Of a DNA stretch of 64,000 bases, positions 8,605 to 17,307 are shown in pieces; the stretch's first letter is position 1, and each line of letters starts with the position of its first letter. This DNA is from Methylobacterium sp. GTDB taxonomy: Bacteria; Pseudomonadota; Alphaproteobacteria; Rhizobiales; Beijerinckiaceae. Position numbers and translations under genes: made by a program. The DNA is taken from the NCBI GenBank assembly GCA_013823325.1, contig PNLY01000010.1, forward strand, positions 33,258 to 97,257, read 5' to 3'. The notes below the pieces were generated by a model. The model searched no databases and was not told the origin of the DNA. It saw only the letters and a program-made list of their open reading frames with translations.

Positions 8605-8918
8605 GACTCGCAGCTGCAGCTGTTGCAGCGCCGTGCCTTGCAGCAGAATTCCCGAAGTTCGACGTGGAGGCCGGGTGCCGTCGAGCGCATGGGCAGAACA
8701 TCGCCTACTCATCCTGCATCGACCTTGAGCAGAGGCGATACGATTATTCGAAGCTGATATTCGAAACCCTATCGGATCAGCAGCGAGATGACTGCCTAAG
8801 GCGTCTCGGAGGCATCCAACAATATCACTACTCAATGCTATCAGGATGCATCGCGAGCTTTGCGGAACTGAACCGGATCGAAGGCGCGAAGAGGTCTCCG
8901 CCCCGGTTCAGATACTAG
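8589..8918 (+). CDS. Small secreted protein, prophage accessory gene (moron) 2
   Basis: ATG 8589 lies inside the end of the previous gene (16-base overlap), so the pair is probably co-translated. The 109-residue product has a signal peptide (residues 1-18, MRLALGLAAAAVAAPCLA). The mature part contains cysteines at GCRRAHG, SSCIDLEQ, DDCLRRL and SGCIASF. The helical, cysteine-paired pattern suggests a small periplasmic protein. Its TAG stop shares the CTAG at 8915-8918 with the tape measure stop on the other strand. Function is not recognised. Confidence 0.75.
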   Translation: MRLALGLAAAAVAAPCLAAEFPKFDVEAGCRRAHGQNIAYSSCIDLEQRRYDYSKLIFETLSDQQRDDCLRRLGGIQQYHYSMLSGCIASFAELNRIEGAKRSPPRFRY

Positions 8919-11179
8919 CGAACCGCCGTCTTCAGATCCCGAACTAGGCCGCCATTCACATCTCTCTGTGTCTGGCCGATCTGCTGCGCGGTATCGTGCG
9001 GATCGCCGGACCCCGTGATGTTCACGTGGTTCTCCTGGTTCACCGTCACGTTTGTGCCAGCCGTCGAAGCAGGCGGCGGCGCGAGCGCCGCTGAGGGATC
9101 ACCGAGGCCGCCGCCTGTCGCCTTTCCGGCGTTACGGTCTGCCAGCGCAAGCTGCTCCTCGAAATTCGTCACATCGAGGATGGTCTGAGCCTTCGCGAGG
9201 TCTTCAGCGGCCGCCTGTTTACGCATACGGGCGACGTGGTCATTGACAGCCTGATCATCGGCCGCCGCGCGCTCGGGACTCGTGATGCCAGCGTTACCCA
9301 TACCAGGCACATCGCCAGAACCCGGCGTATACTTTGGCATCGCACCGCCGGCCGAAACGCCCGCCTGTTCCGCCGCCCATTTGCGGACGTGCGGATCGCT
9401 CGAACCGAGATCTGCATTGAGGTCGCGACCGGTCTTCCGGCGGTAGACCTCGGCAGCGCCTGTGGTGGCGGGAGCCGCTTCCGACTGCGACGGGGCGCTA
9501 TCGTAGGCAGTCAATGCACGCCCCGCCCACCGATGGCGCGAGCCGTAATGCTTGATGCCAGCGCGTTCGTAAGATTGCTCGAACGCGACCGTTGCCTCGC
9601 CCACGGTCTTAGCCCCTCTGACGGCCGCCAGCGCTCCTCGCTCTGATGTCTCAAGTTCGTGCTTCAAGAAGCCATAGTTCGCCTCGTCGGAAGCAGGGTC
9701 TAGCCCCTTCTCGGCGGCCCAAGCTTCAAACGCCCGACGACGCGGGCCGGTCCACTGCGCCCATCCATAGCCGCCACGAGAGCCAGGGATAAGCGGGTTC
9801 TTCTCCTGCAATTCGTTGAAACCGGTACTCTCATGGCCGAGATTGCCCACGATCCCCGCCGCCTGCTCCTTTGTCAGGCCGAAATCCTGCATCAGGCGGC
9901 GCATGACGCCCGGCGCCTTCTGATTGAAGGTCGTCCCTTGGATGGGCGCAGCACTCTCCGCATCCTTACCCCCGTTCCACCAGCGCTTGACCTTGCCCCA
10001 GAGCGAGTTGTCCTGCTTCGGCGCACTCTGCCGGCGAGCGGCGTCAGCCTCCATTTCTCCGGCCTTTGCAGGTCCCCACGTACCTGCAGCACGGCGCCGC
10101 GCGATCTCGGCATCCTCGCCCGCGTTCGCCTCGGTTGGCGTCATCGCAAGCGCGACGGCGCCACCGATCCCGAACAAGCGGAGGAACTTGCCGAGCGCAC
10201 CGCCCAGGAGCGCGACCGAGGCGGCAGTGCCCACCTTCGTAATCGCCGCAGCGACGCCTAGGAGCCAGCCGGAGACTTTCAGCCCGATCAGCGCAACGAG
10301 CGCCGCGGTCAGGCCGTCAACGCCGGCGATCGACTGCGTGAGGTTGTCGAATTTCTGCCAGAGCGGCCCAACGACCTCGATCAGCTTCTCGAACACGGTG
10401 TAGAGTTCGCCGGCCACCCGACCGAGCTTCTCGAAAAACTGGACGATCTTGTCCGAGTTATCGACGATGAAGGTGTTGAGCTTCTCAAAAAACTGCGTCA
10501 GCGACGGACCGAACCGGTCCAGAAGAAGCGTGCCGATACCGGACAGCGTGTTGTTGAGCTGTCCGAGCGCAATCTGAAGTGCGTTGGCCTTCCTGGCCGC
10601 ATCGTCCTCGTCGACGCCCAGCCGTTTCAGCGTAGCGGAATGCTCCGCCATTCGCTTGGCGAGATCACCGCTCTGTAGCGCCTCGAGCGTCTTGAGGTCG
10701 ATGCCGGCGAACTGCGCCAAGCCCATCTGCTCGGCGCGGCTCTTGCCCTTCAGGACGCTCGCGAAGTCCTTCATCAGCGCGACGCTGTCGCGCAGCTGGC
10801 CGTTCGAGCGAGTGACGACGCCGATCTGCTTCAGGAAGCCTTCGAACCCAGGGTTCCATTTCAGATGCTTGCCGAAGCTCTCGATCGACGACCCGGCCTC
10901 ATCCGCCGATCCCCCCAACTGGGAGACCGCATAGGACATTGCCTTGATCTGTGAGACCGTCGTCTGCGTCCGCTGCGCCTGCCAGTACAGGCCGTCAAAG
11001 GAACGGCTGATCTTGACCACGGCAGCCGAAACCGCGGCCGAAGCCGCCGCTGCAGCTGCCCCAAGCGCGACAACCGCATTGGTCGCTGATCCGACGGACG
11101 CCGCGAATTTCTTCTCCTGGTTCGCCTCGATGCGATAGCCGAGCGAGACCAGGAATTCCTTGATGACGTCACCGGCCAT
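8915..11179 (-). CDS. Tail tape measure protein with tail-tip lysozyme domain
   Basis: A 754-residue protein immediately downstream of the tail chaperone genes. Residues 30-55 are an Ala/Val-rich hydrophobic stretch, and residues 210-345 are amphipathic and membrane-prone helices, typical of tape measures. Residues 421-560 match the phage tail-tip lysozyme family, with the likely catalytic Glu450 in GNLGHES and the GYGWAQWTGPR motif. The protein sets tail length, and the lysozyme part would open peptidoglycan during DNA entry. The C-terminal 190 residues are polar and rich in Ala, Gly and Asp. Confidence 0.9.
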   Translation of the reverse strand: MAGDVIKEFLVSLGYRIEANQEKKFAASVGSATNAVVALGAAAAAASAAVSAAVVKISRSFDGLYWQAQRTQTTVSQIKAMSYAVSQLGGSADEAGSSIESFGKHLKWNPGFEGFLKQIGVVTRSNGQLRDSVALMKDFASVLKGKSRAEQMGLAQFAGIDLKTLEALQSGDLAKRMAEHSATLKRLGVDEDDAARKANALQIALGQLNNTLSGIGTLLLDRFGPSLTQFFEKLNTFIVDNSDKIVQFFEKLGRVAGELYTVFEKLIEVVGPLWQKFDNLTQSIAGVDGLTAALVALIGLKVSGWLLGVAAAITKVGTAASVALLGGALGKFLRLFGIGGAVALAMTPTEANAGEDAEIARRRAAGTWGPAKAGEMEADAARRQSAPKQDNSLWGKVKRWWNGGKDAESAAPIQGTTFNQKAPGVMRRLMQDFGLTKEQAAGIVGNLGHESTGFNELQEKNPLIPGSRGGYGWAQWTGPRRRAFEAWAAEKGLDPASDEANYGFLKHELETSERGALAAVRGAKTVGEATVAFEQSYERAGIKHYGSRHRWAGRALTAYDSAPSQSEAAPATTGAAEVYRRKTGRDLNADLGSSDPHVRKWAAEQAGVSAGGAMPKYTPGSGDVPGMGNAGITSPERAAADDQAVNDHVARMRKQAAAEDLAKAQTILDVTNFEEQLALADRNAGKATGGGLGDPSAALAPPPASTAGTNVTVNQENHVNITGSGDPHDTAQQIGQTQRDVNGGLVRDLKTAVR

Positions 11180-11402
11180 TTCTTGCGGCTTCCTGGGCTC
11201 GCCACGTGTTCTCGTCGAGCACGTCGATGGCGTCGTTCATCTCGGCAACGTCGAACAGAGTGAGCGTGCCATCCACGAGATCGGCATAGCGGCACAGACC
11301 CCTCAAGACCGGCCGCATCACGTAATCCTTGCCGTCCGGTAGCGCGACCGCGTCGTATTTCAGGCCGGGCTGCCGACGGTCAAACTCGACGCCAGCCCGT
11401 CG
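11169..11402 (-). CDS. Tail chaperone frameshift extension (GT-like, -1 frame)
   Basis: In the -1 frame relative to the chaperone, reading stays open from the slippery site to TGA at 11171-11169, giving about 77 residues. The peptide continues sensibly (PGLKYDAVALPDGKDY) into MRPVLRGLCRY and EMNDAIDVLDENTWRAQEAA, which resembles the small DUF6889 proteins found between tail chaperone and tape measure genes. It overlaps the tape measure start by 11 bases. It can be made as a fusion of about 207 residues, or from an internal ATG at 11318 as a 49-residue protein. The fusion is inference from the open frame and slippery heptamer. Confidence 0.65.
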   Translation of the reverse strand, partial: RRAGVEFDRRQPGLKYDAVALPDGKDYVMRPVLRGLCRYADLVDGTLTLFDVAEMNDAIDVLDENTWRAQEAARNGR

Positions 11403-11791
11403 AAAAAAGGGCCGAGCTCGTTCATCACCACGCGCGATGCGATGGTCAGGAGATGGAAGCCGCCGATGTCGTCGAACTGCGGCTTGCCTGCAGCTTTGTT
11501 CCAGGCCGGAACCCAGCCACGATCGCCTTCGATCTTGCGCTGGACGCGCTCCATGCAGCGGGCGATGACGTATTCGACCGAGTTATCGGACACCTCGCCG
11601 AGAGCCTCGACGGCGCGCTGCAAGGCAGCCTCCGGCGCAACGCCGCCAGCAGCGCCCTCTTCCGCGACAGAGCGCAGGGTGGTCAGGATCGGCGCGAGCC
11701 TTCGCACGACGTGCAGCTGGGTCATCGCGTCGAGCTTGGCGACCTTATAGGTGTGGCCGCCGAGCTCGAACTCCATCGGGACGGGCACCAT
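11360..11791 (-). CDS. Tail assembly chaperone (G-like)
   Basis: A 143-residue mostly helical protein starting at ATG 11791, between the tube gene and the tape measure gene. MEFELGGHTYKVAKLDAM near the start and the helical core are typical of phage tail assembly chaperones, which coat the tape measure before tube polymerisation. It ends in GSPA and TGA at 11362-11360, 40 bases after a slippery heptamer, so most ribosomes would make this short form. It is probably not part of the virion. Confidence 0.82.
   Translation of the reverse strand: MVPVPMEFELGGHTYKVAKLDAMTQLHVVRRLAPILTTLRSVAEEGAAGGVAPEAALQRAVEALGEVSDNSVEYVIARCMERVQRKIEGDRGWVPAWNKAAGKPQFDDIGGFHLLTIASRVVMNELGPFFDGLASSLTVGSPA
11402..11408 (-). 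promoter_or_regulatory. Candidate -1 ribosomal slippery heptamer
   Basis: On the minus strand the chaperone codons CCT TTT TTC contain T TTT TTC, the X XXY YYZ pattern for -1 slippage. The six-base stem TCGACG/CGTCGA with a 6-base loop begins directly at the heptamer. The position near the end of the chaperone gene and before the tape measure gene is where G/GT frameshifts occur in long-tailed phages. Confidence 0.65.
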
Positions 11792-11792
11792 G

Positions 11793-12254
11793 TCAGATCA
11801 CCGACGGCGTGCCGGTGCCGAGCAGATACTCGATGCGCCCCGCATTGAAGGTCCACTCGTTGATGCCCGAGTCCTTGGCATAGTTCAGATCGGGGACCTT
11901 CGCCCAGCCGCAGCCGAGACAGGTGACGACGTCGCCGGTCGCGGCGTTGCGCAGCACGATCACGCCCTGGCCGTAAAGCGCCGCCGATTGCGTCTCGATA
12001 TTGTAGGCCGTCATCAGCTGGTTGTTCGTCGGCGAACCCTTGAGAAGGCGCACCGTCACCGTGCCGTTCTGGGCCTTGTGCAGCGAATGAGTGCCGGAGC
12101 CGTCGGCACCCATCATCAGCGTGCCCTTGTTGTCGGCCTGGGCAATTGAAATGCCCTCCTCCGACGGCCCGGCTCCGTCGCCGAGCGTGATCGCCCCGCC
12201 CGGACCGACATAGGTCGCCGTGACATCGGCAAAGCTGTATGCGTTGATGAACAT
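11793..12254 (-). CDS. Tail tube protein, DUF3277
   Basis: A 153-residue protein directly downstream of the sheath gene. MFINAYSFADVTATYVGPGG at the N-terminus, an internal HSLHKAQNGTVTVRLLKGSPTN stretch and a C-terminal IEYLLGTG are characteristic of DUF3277, the tube subunit of simple contractile phages. It would polymerise as stacked hexamers inside the sheath. The chaperone gene begins one base later. Confidence 0.87.
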   Translation of the reverse strand: MFINAYSFADVTATYVGPGGAITLGDGAGPSEEGISIAQADNKGTLMMGADGSGTHSLHKAQNGTVTVRLLKGSPTNNQLMTAYNIETQSAALYGQGVIVLRNAATGDVVTCLGCGWAKVPDLNYAKDSGINEWTFNAGRIEYLLGTGTPSVI

Positions 12255-12266
12255 TGCGGCCCCCGG

Positions 12267-14066
12267 TTACCGGTTGACGGAGATCAGGACGTCCACGCTG
12301 TGGACGGCGCCGGCGAGCTTCACGGCGATCTGGAAAGGAGGCGACTTGCGCGCCTCACGGTCGGCTTGGCTCTGCTGTGCGACCGGCGGGCAGTAGACGT
12401 AATAGCCCTTCGTGAGGATATCGCCGGTCCGGAGCTGGCCGAAACCGGCGGCGTTCCACTGGCCGGGCGCAACGAGGCCATTTCGAACTGCCTGGTCGAG
12501 CCGAGCCTCCATGACGGTCTGAAGGGTGGTCATGCCTTCGTCGGTCTGCGGCACCTTCGGGAAGGTGTAGAGCACGTTGTAGATCGCGGTCTGGAGATCG
12601 TTCTCCAGCCAGTCCAGGCCGTGCCACTCGTCGAAGAACGAACCGTCGCTGTTGACGCCGTGCTGGATGATCGCCGTCGCATTGTCGTAGTTGACGAACA
12701 CGTTGGCGTGCTTCGCCTTCAGCGCGGCAGCCTGCGACTGCGTGATGGTCTCCGGAGTAACGCCCGGCTCCTGCTTGAACATCAGGGTGATCGTGGTGTT
12801 CGATCCCTGGAAGTTCACGGTCGCGGCCCGGCCGAAGAACGAGGCAACCGCCTGCCCCGACTTGGTCGAGTACTGCAGGAACGTGCGCTTGTAGCGGGCT
12901 TCCGAAAGCTGCGAGGCGAGATCGTCGGTGATGCTCGGATCGATGATCCGGGTATCACCGGACGTCACGCCCATGCGGCGCTTCTTCTGCTGCGCCTCGA
13001 TAAAGTCAGCTGCGGCGAGCAGCTCGGCAATGCCGACGCCCTCTTCCGCGATGATCGCGGCGTACCAGTCGCCGGAGACGTCGACGAGCGCCGCGAGGGC
13101 CTCGGTCAGGCTCTCGGGGTCGATGCCGTCCGCCGGCGCGGAAGCGGTCGCGACCGTCAGCTTCAGGATACCGGAGATATCGGTACCGGAGCCGCCGGCC
13201 AGAGTTGCGCCCGAGACTGCGATGTTGGTGCCGGTCTTAGCGATCGTGATTGCGTTGCCCGGCGTACCGGCCACCTTCGACACGACATAGAGCACCGAGC
13301 CCGTGACCGAATAGGTGCAATCCTCGAGGTTCGCATCCGCGCTCTCGTTCAGGAAAGCGACCAGCGATGCCAGCGTCTCGGGGAGGCTGGCGCCGATGTT
13401 GACCTGGTTGCCAGCCGCGCCGGAGGCAACGAAGGTCACAGCCGTGCCGTTGATCGTAATCGCGTCCGCGGGCGCAGGCTGGCCGGAGAAGGTATACGAG
13501 CCGAACGCCGTGGGCGCACGCGCATAGGACAAGGTCCGCCCGGCGCCTGCCCCCGGCCCCTGGAGACGGAAGCGCCGGGTGTTGCTGTCCCAGACGAAGG
13601 TCGACCCGCCCGGCAACTCGGCCTGTACGAGCGTCGCGGCGCCGTTGAGGTTCGTGATGGCGGACCAGTTCACGCCGTCGATGGTCATCGGTACGCCGTC
13701 GACATAGAGGAAGAACGCCCCCGCCGTGACGGCGGTGAACACCGACAGCGCGCTCTCGGCCGAGGTCAGCACACCGCCGCGGAGGGTCGCCTTGGTCGCG
13801 GTGCGCGCCCAGCGGCCGATATAGTAGAGCGAGGGCTGCGGCGTCTGGCCGAAATGGCGCTGCGCCGCGAGGTACTCGACGTCGGTGGACGAGAAGTCCT
13901 GGGCGACGCCGGCCATGTTGGCGTACTGGCGAATGCGCTCGCCGATATCAATGACGTCGGACGCGCCCACAGCCATGCCGGCGCCGAAGTTCCGCGTCGG
14001 AGCGGCGATCGGCGCAAGGCTGACGTTGATGTTGACGACGTCCGATACTGCCAGTCCCTGGGCCAT
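12267..14066 (-). CDS. Tail sheath protein, DUF3383, with an inserted domain
   Basis: A 599-residue sheath subunit. The N-terminus (residues 1-110, [19 protein letters not shown]) and C-terminus (residues 300-599, including [13 protein letters not shown] and [22 protein letters not shown]) match DUF3383. Residues about 185-295 look like an extra beta domain ([24 protein letters not shown]), a module also present in other phage surface proteins. This makes the protein longer than DUF3383 members I recall. The sheath contracts to drive the tube through the envelope. Confidence 0.88.
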   Translation of the reverse strand: MAQGLAVSDVVNINVSLAPIAAPTRNFGAGMAVGASDVIDIGERIRQYANMAGVAQDFSSTDVEYLAAQRHFGQTPQPSLYYIGRWARTATKATLRGGVLTSAESALSVFTAVTAGAFFLYVDGVPMTIDGVNWSAITNLNGAATLVQAELPGGSTFVWDSNTRRFRLQGPGAGAGRTLSYARAPTAFGSYTFSGQPAPADAITINGTAVTFVASGAAGNQVNIGASLPETLASLVAFLNESADANLEDCTYSVTGSVLYVVSKVAGTPGNAITIAKTGTNIAVSGATLAGGSGTDISGILKLTVATASAPADGIDPESLTEALAALVDVSGDWYAAIIAEEGVGIAELLAAADFIEAQQKKRRMGVTSGDTRIIDPSITDDLASQLSEARYKRTFLQYSTKSGQAVASFFGRAATVNFQGSNTTITLMFKQEPGVTPETITQSQAAALKAKHANVFVNYDNATAIIQHGVNSDGSFFDEWHGLDWLENDLQTAIYNVLYTFPKVPQTDEGMTTLQTVMEARLDQAVRNGLVAPGQWNAAGFGQLRTGDILTKGYYVYCPPVAQQSQADREARKSPPFQIAVKLAGAVHSVDVLISVNR

Positions 14067-14069
14067 CGG

Positions 14070-14654
14070 TCAGTTCTCCACGGTGAAGGGCTGGGTCTCT
14101 CCGTCCTGCGCCTGGAAGGCGCCATTGACCGAGAGAACGCTGAGGATCGGATAGGTGCGGACGAAGGCTCGCCGCAGGCGGATTTCGAGATCGACGCGGC
14201 GGATGAAGCGCTCGTTCAAAAGGTCGGACGCGGTTCGCATCCGCGTGGACTCAAGGAGGTTGACGCCAGCCGCGCGCATCGCCTCGCGGTTCTGCGCGAC
14301 CATGAGCCCGTCGCGCAGGCGGCTCGCGAGCGAATAGGCGCCCGGCCCGTAGAAGCTGGCCAGCAGGTCGACGGTATCGTGTCGCTGTTGCTCGTCGCTC
14401 CCCTGCCCCTCGGGGTGATGGATCTTGACCGTCCCGTAATCGGACACGATCGTCGTGATGCCGATCGCGCACCAGTTCGTGGTGATATCGGGATGTGGCG
14501 GCGGTTTGGACTGCAAGCGCGGACGAACCATGGCGCGGACGAGGCCGGTGATCCCGGCGACGACGTTGCCGACGAAATCCTCGAAGGCATCGTCCTCGAC
14601 GGGGCGCGACGATACCGGCGAGAGATACCCGCCGGTCGAGCTGTCATTTGGCAT
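14070..14654 (-). CDS. Neck/tail terminator protein (LIC_12616-like)
   Basis: A 194-residue protein between the connector genes and the sheath gene. Features such as NWCAIGITTIVSDYGTVKIHHPEG and YGPGAYSLASRLRDGLMVAQNR match phage neck terminator proteins that cap the completed tube and sheath and join the tail to the head. The sheath gene follows after 3 bases. Function is inferred from family and position. Confidence 0.75.
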   Translation of the reverse strand: MPNDSSTGGYLSPVSSRPVEDDAFEDFVGNVVAGITGLVRAMVRPRLQSKPPPHPDITTNWCAIGITTIVSDYGTVKIHHPEGQGSDEQQRHDTVDLLASFYGPGAYSLASRLRDGLMVAQNREAMRAAGVNLLESTRMRTASDLLNERFIRRVDLEIRLRRAFVRTYPILSVLSVNGAFQAQDGETQPFTVEN

Positions 14655-14666
14655 TGCGGCCTCGGA

Positions 14667-15035
14667 TCAGCGCGGGGCGAGCAGTCGGCAGGTGGCGCAG
14701 GTGAAGCCGGCCCCGTAGCGCGAATAATCGTCGACGGTCACGACGGTGTAGCGCCGGCCGTTCCAGGTCACGATATCGGCGTCGAGCCCCTCACCGCCCT
14801 CGGTGAAACGGAAGGTCGAGTGCATCAGGATTGAGCCGGTCGAGATCGCGGCCTCCGGGTTGCGCTGGAGGTTGCGGCCCTTGTCAGAGGTCACGACGAC
14901 CGAGATCGCCGTCTCCGTCATGGCCTCGACCGTGCGCCCAGTCAGTGGATCGACCGTCACCGTCGCGCGAGCCACGGTTGCGGCGTCCGCAAACATGGGG
15001 TCCGACAAGAGGTCTGAAACGTCGAGGAAGGGCAT
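14667..15035 (-). CDS. Small head-tail joining protein
   Basis: A 122-residue beta-rich protein between the gp10-like gene and the tail terminator. It contains LSDPMFADAATVARATVTVDP and ends CRLLAPR. Size and position match head-closure or stopper proteins, but no named family is certain. It begins at ATG 15035, adjacent to the end of the upstream gene, so it is in the same translational unit. Confidence 0.7.
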   Translation of the reverse strand: MPFLDVSDLLSDPMFADAATVARATVTVDPLTGRTVEAMTETAISVVVTSDKGRNLQRNPEAAISTGSILMHSTFRFTEGGEGLDADIVTWNGRRYTVVTVDDYSRYGAGFTCATCRLLAPR

Positions 15036-15517
15036 CAGCTGCCTTTCTTGCGGACCACATGCGTCACGGCTCGCCGAAGCTGGCCCGTGTCGATCAGCGG
15101 TCGCTCGCCGGTCCTGCCCTTCGCCCGGCGCTTCTGGAGCGTCTTCGGCGACAGCGGCGTGAACGGGCCATCGGTGATCTTGGCTTTGACGGCATTCGCC
15201 GCGACGAAGCCGGCCCGGTCGAAATCGCGGTCGATCGTCGCGACCTTTCCTTCCAGGGCCGAAAGGCCAGCCGCCTTCAGGTGCGGAATGAACTGCTTGC
15301 TGGCGCCATCGACGCCCGGGACAAGGAACGGTCGCTCCGGGATGTTCTGCGCCGGCGATCCGGTTTCCATCAGGTATCCGATCTCGGCATTGTTGATCGG
15401 CGTGTCGTCCCGGCCCGCGGTCGTCGACGGAATGCCGACCAGAACCTCTTTCGAGGTCAGCGCCTTGACGGACTTGAGGACGTCAGCGACGCGATCCTTG
15501 ACGACCCGAAGGCTCAT
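15035..15517 (-). CDS. Virion morphogenesis/neck protein (HK97 gp10-like)
   Basis: ATG 15517 is chosen because it overlaps the TGA of the DUF4054 gene (ATGA); it gives 160 residues. KEVLVGIPSTTAGRDDTPINNAEIGYLMETGSPAQNIPERPFL is characteristic of gp10-like and Mu G-like neck proteins (only the pattern is quoted in part: GSPAQNIPERPFL is the key motif). C-terminal LIDTGQLRRAV is also typical. It probably forms part of the head-tail connector. Confidence 0.78.
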   Translation of the reverse strand: MSLRVVKDRVADVLKSVKALTSKEVLVGIPSTTAGRDDTPINNAEIGYLMETGSPAQNIPERPFLVPGVDGASKQFIPHLKAAGLSALEGKVATIDRDFDRAGFVAANAVKAKITDGPFTPLSPKTLQKRRAKGRTGERPLIDTGQLRRAVTHVVRKKGS

Positions 15518-15906
15518 AGCTGCCACCCGCCGGAGCCGAACATGCGGACCAGCTGAAGGAACTGCACGCCGTAGACGGTCGCGTTCCAATGGCCCGCACC
15601 CGCATCCAACGTCGTGCTTCCGGCGTCGTAGGAGACGGACACCTTGTCGACCGTCTTCGATGTCGTGACGCCGGTGTTGGCGCCTGGGCTTCCACCAGCG
15701 GCAGACGCTTTGACAGCCTGCGCCGCAAGCGCAATGTGATGGGCCGCAAACAGCTCCAGGCCGTGGTCGAGCATGTCCTCCCAGCGGTCAGGGCGCAGCA
15801 GCTTCGCCCCGATGCCCAGCCAGTAGTTGACCGTGGCATCGGGGTAGATCGAAGCGCTGGCGAACTCTGGAAAGTTCGTGCGGAAGCTGCCTGGCGTGAC
15901 GGTCAC
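15514..15906 (-). CDS. DUF4054 connector/adaptor protein
   Basis: A 130-residue protein from a GTG start at 15906 that overlaps the preceding stop (GTGA). FRTNFPEFASASIYPDATVNYWL and the C-terminal VYGVQFLQLVRMFGSGGWQL define DUF4054. In related phages this gene is directly after the capsid gene block and encodes the adaptor ring under the portal. The fold is mainly helical with a central low-complexity Ser/Thr/Gly loop. Confidence 0.82.
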   Translation of the reverse strand: MTVTPGSFRTNFPEFASASIYPDATVNYWLGIGAKLLRPDRWEDMLDHGLELFAAHHIALAAQAVKASAAGGSPGANTGVTTSKTVDKVSVSYDAGSTTLDAGAGHWNATVYGVQFLQLVRMFGSGGWQL

Positions 15907-16238
15907 TTGCCGGCCTTCGCCTCGGCTTCCGCCTCCTCGACGAGCTTGGTCACCTCGTCATCGGACAGGCCGGAGCTGTCGTCGAGGCCGACAGCCTTGG
16001 CGCGATCGGCAAGCGTGGGCTCGTCGGCCTTCTTGCCCTTCTTGCCCTTGCCGGCCGTTTCGTCGGCGGCCTTCAGATCGACGATCGAGCAGCCCGAGGC
16101 CTTCGCATACCAATGGTGCGCGACGTCGCCGGGCACATCGTGGTTGAGCCCGACCTTGAGCCGGTGGACCGTGCCGTCGTTCAGGGTGATGTCGACCTGG
16201 ACGGGCGTCGAGACGATGAAGCTCTCGATCTTGCTCAT
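15903..16238 (-). CDS. STY1053-like phage protein
   Basis: A 111-residue protein right after the capsid gene. Residues 1-55 form a beta-rich domain with GDVAHHWYAKASGCSI. Residues 60-111 are Lys/Glu/Ala-rich and helical (GKGKKGKKADEPTLADRAKAVGL, DEVTKLVEEAEAEAKAGK). This layout matches the STY1053 family that follows DUF2184 capsid genes. Role unknown; the helical tail suggests an assembly or binding partner for the head. Confidence 0.7.
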   Translation of the reverse strand: MSKIESFIVSTPVQVDITLNDGTVHRLKVGLNHDVPGDVAHHWYAKASGCSIVDLKAADETAGKGKKGKKADEPTLADRAKAVGLDDSSGLSDDEVTKLVEEAEAEAKAGK

Positions 16239-16241
16239 GGC

Positions 16242-17291
16242 TCAGATCCCATCCCGGTACGCGACGGTTTCGGGGTAGACGAACTCGACGACGCCGAGCC
16301 GGCCGAAATAGGTAACCAGCTGGCGCAGGTCCCGGTATTCCAGCGGGGTGCGCTGGAGCGGCACCATCGGGAAGCGGACGAAGTGCTCCGCCTGGCTATA
16401 CGCCACCATGCGGTCGCTCGGCCCGGCGCCGCGCCCGGTCAGCCACTTCACCGGCTGGATATCGAGCGGCCGCCCGGTCTGCGCCATCGTCAGGGAGTTT
16501 TCCTTCAGATAGGTCAAGATCGACTTGTCCGCCGCCGACGAAACCAGCTGGCCGTTGATGTAGGCGAACTTGAGGGGCGGCAGGAGCAGCTTCGTCGGGA
16601 CAACCGCGAAGCCGCTCGCCTGCCAGGCAGCGCTCAGCATATCGTTGACGTCGCGCAGGATCTGGGTCGGCGTCTTGTTGGCCCAGAGCGTCGAGCTGCC
16701 ACCACCGCCGGCGCCGTCGGCCGCCACATTGGACGGGGTGATCAGCCCAGTGGAGTTGACGAGGCCGGTGAAGCCGAGCTCGGAGTCGCCGATATAGACC
16801 TGCTCGTCGATATCCATGTTGTGCTTCAGGACCATGCCCGAATACTTCTGGGTGTCGACGGGACGTCCGACCTTCTGCGCGCTCTCCAGCTCGGGGATCG
16901 TCCAGCCGATCTGCATGGCCCACAGGTTCAGCGGGTTGGCGGTCTTGCCGATGTCCAGCGCCAGCGAGGCGATGGCCGAGGCATCCTTGCCGATCCAGGC
17001 CTTGCCGGTCGGGGTCAGGCCGCCGATCGCCGCGAAGGTCGAATTGGTGAAGGACGAGACCTCGTCCGCGATCGAGACGTCCGAGCGCAGATCGATGTCG
17101 CGCGACCACGAGAACGAAACCAGGGGCTCATGCAGCGTCTGGTCGAGACGCTCGAGCTCGCCGATGACGAAGGCACCAGCGCTGTCGATGGTGGCGCGGT
17201 CGAAGGTGACCGCGTCCTGAAAGCGCACTCGCTTCAGGATGGCCGGGGCCGCCAGCGGCGCGCCGAGGCCGGGAAGGATGATCGTGTTCAT
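16242..17291 (-). CDS. Major capsid protein, DUF2184
   Basis: ATG 17291 is chosen and gives 349 residues. Sequence such as FVRFPMVPLQRTPLEYRD and a C-terminal RLGVVEFVYPETVAYRDGI is typical of the DUF2184 capsid family, an HK97-fold branch. LGFTGLVNSTGLITPSNVAADG in the middle resembles the DUF2184 core. It lies between the decoration gene and connector genes. The upstream extension to 17351 is low-complexity and unlikely to be translated. Confidence 0.88.
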   Translation of the reverse strand: MNTIILPGLGAPLAAPAILKRVRFQDAVTFDRATIDSAGAFVIGELERLDQTLHEPLVSFSWSRDIDLRSDVSIADEVSSFTNSTFAAIGGLTPTGKAWIGKDASAIASLALDIGKTANPLNLWAMQIGWTIPELESAQKVGRPVDTQKYSGMVLKHNMDIDEQVYIGDSELGFTGLVNSTGLITPSNVAADGAGGGGSSTLWANKTPTQILRDVNDMLSAAWQASGFAVVPTKLLLPPLKFAYINGQLVSSAADKSILTYLKENSLTMAQTGRPLDIQPVKWLTGRGAGPSDRMVAYSQAEHFVRFPMVPLQRTPLEYRDLRQLVTYFGRLGVVEFVYPETVAYRDGI

Positions 17292-17307
17292 GATCTCTCT
17301 GGCCCCG

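Noticed and set aside
12300-14834. Long plus-strand open frame opposite the sheath, neck and joining genes
   Set aside because: The minus-strand genes match named phage families in the expected order. The plus frame is Arg/Gly/Asp-rich, a common artefact in GC-rich DNA.
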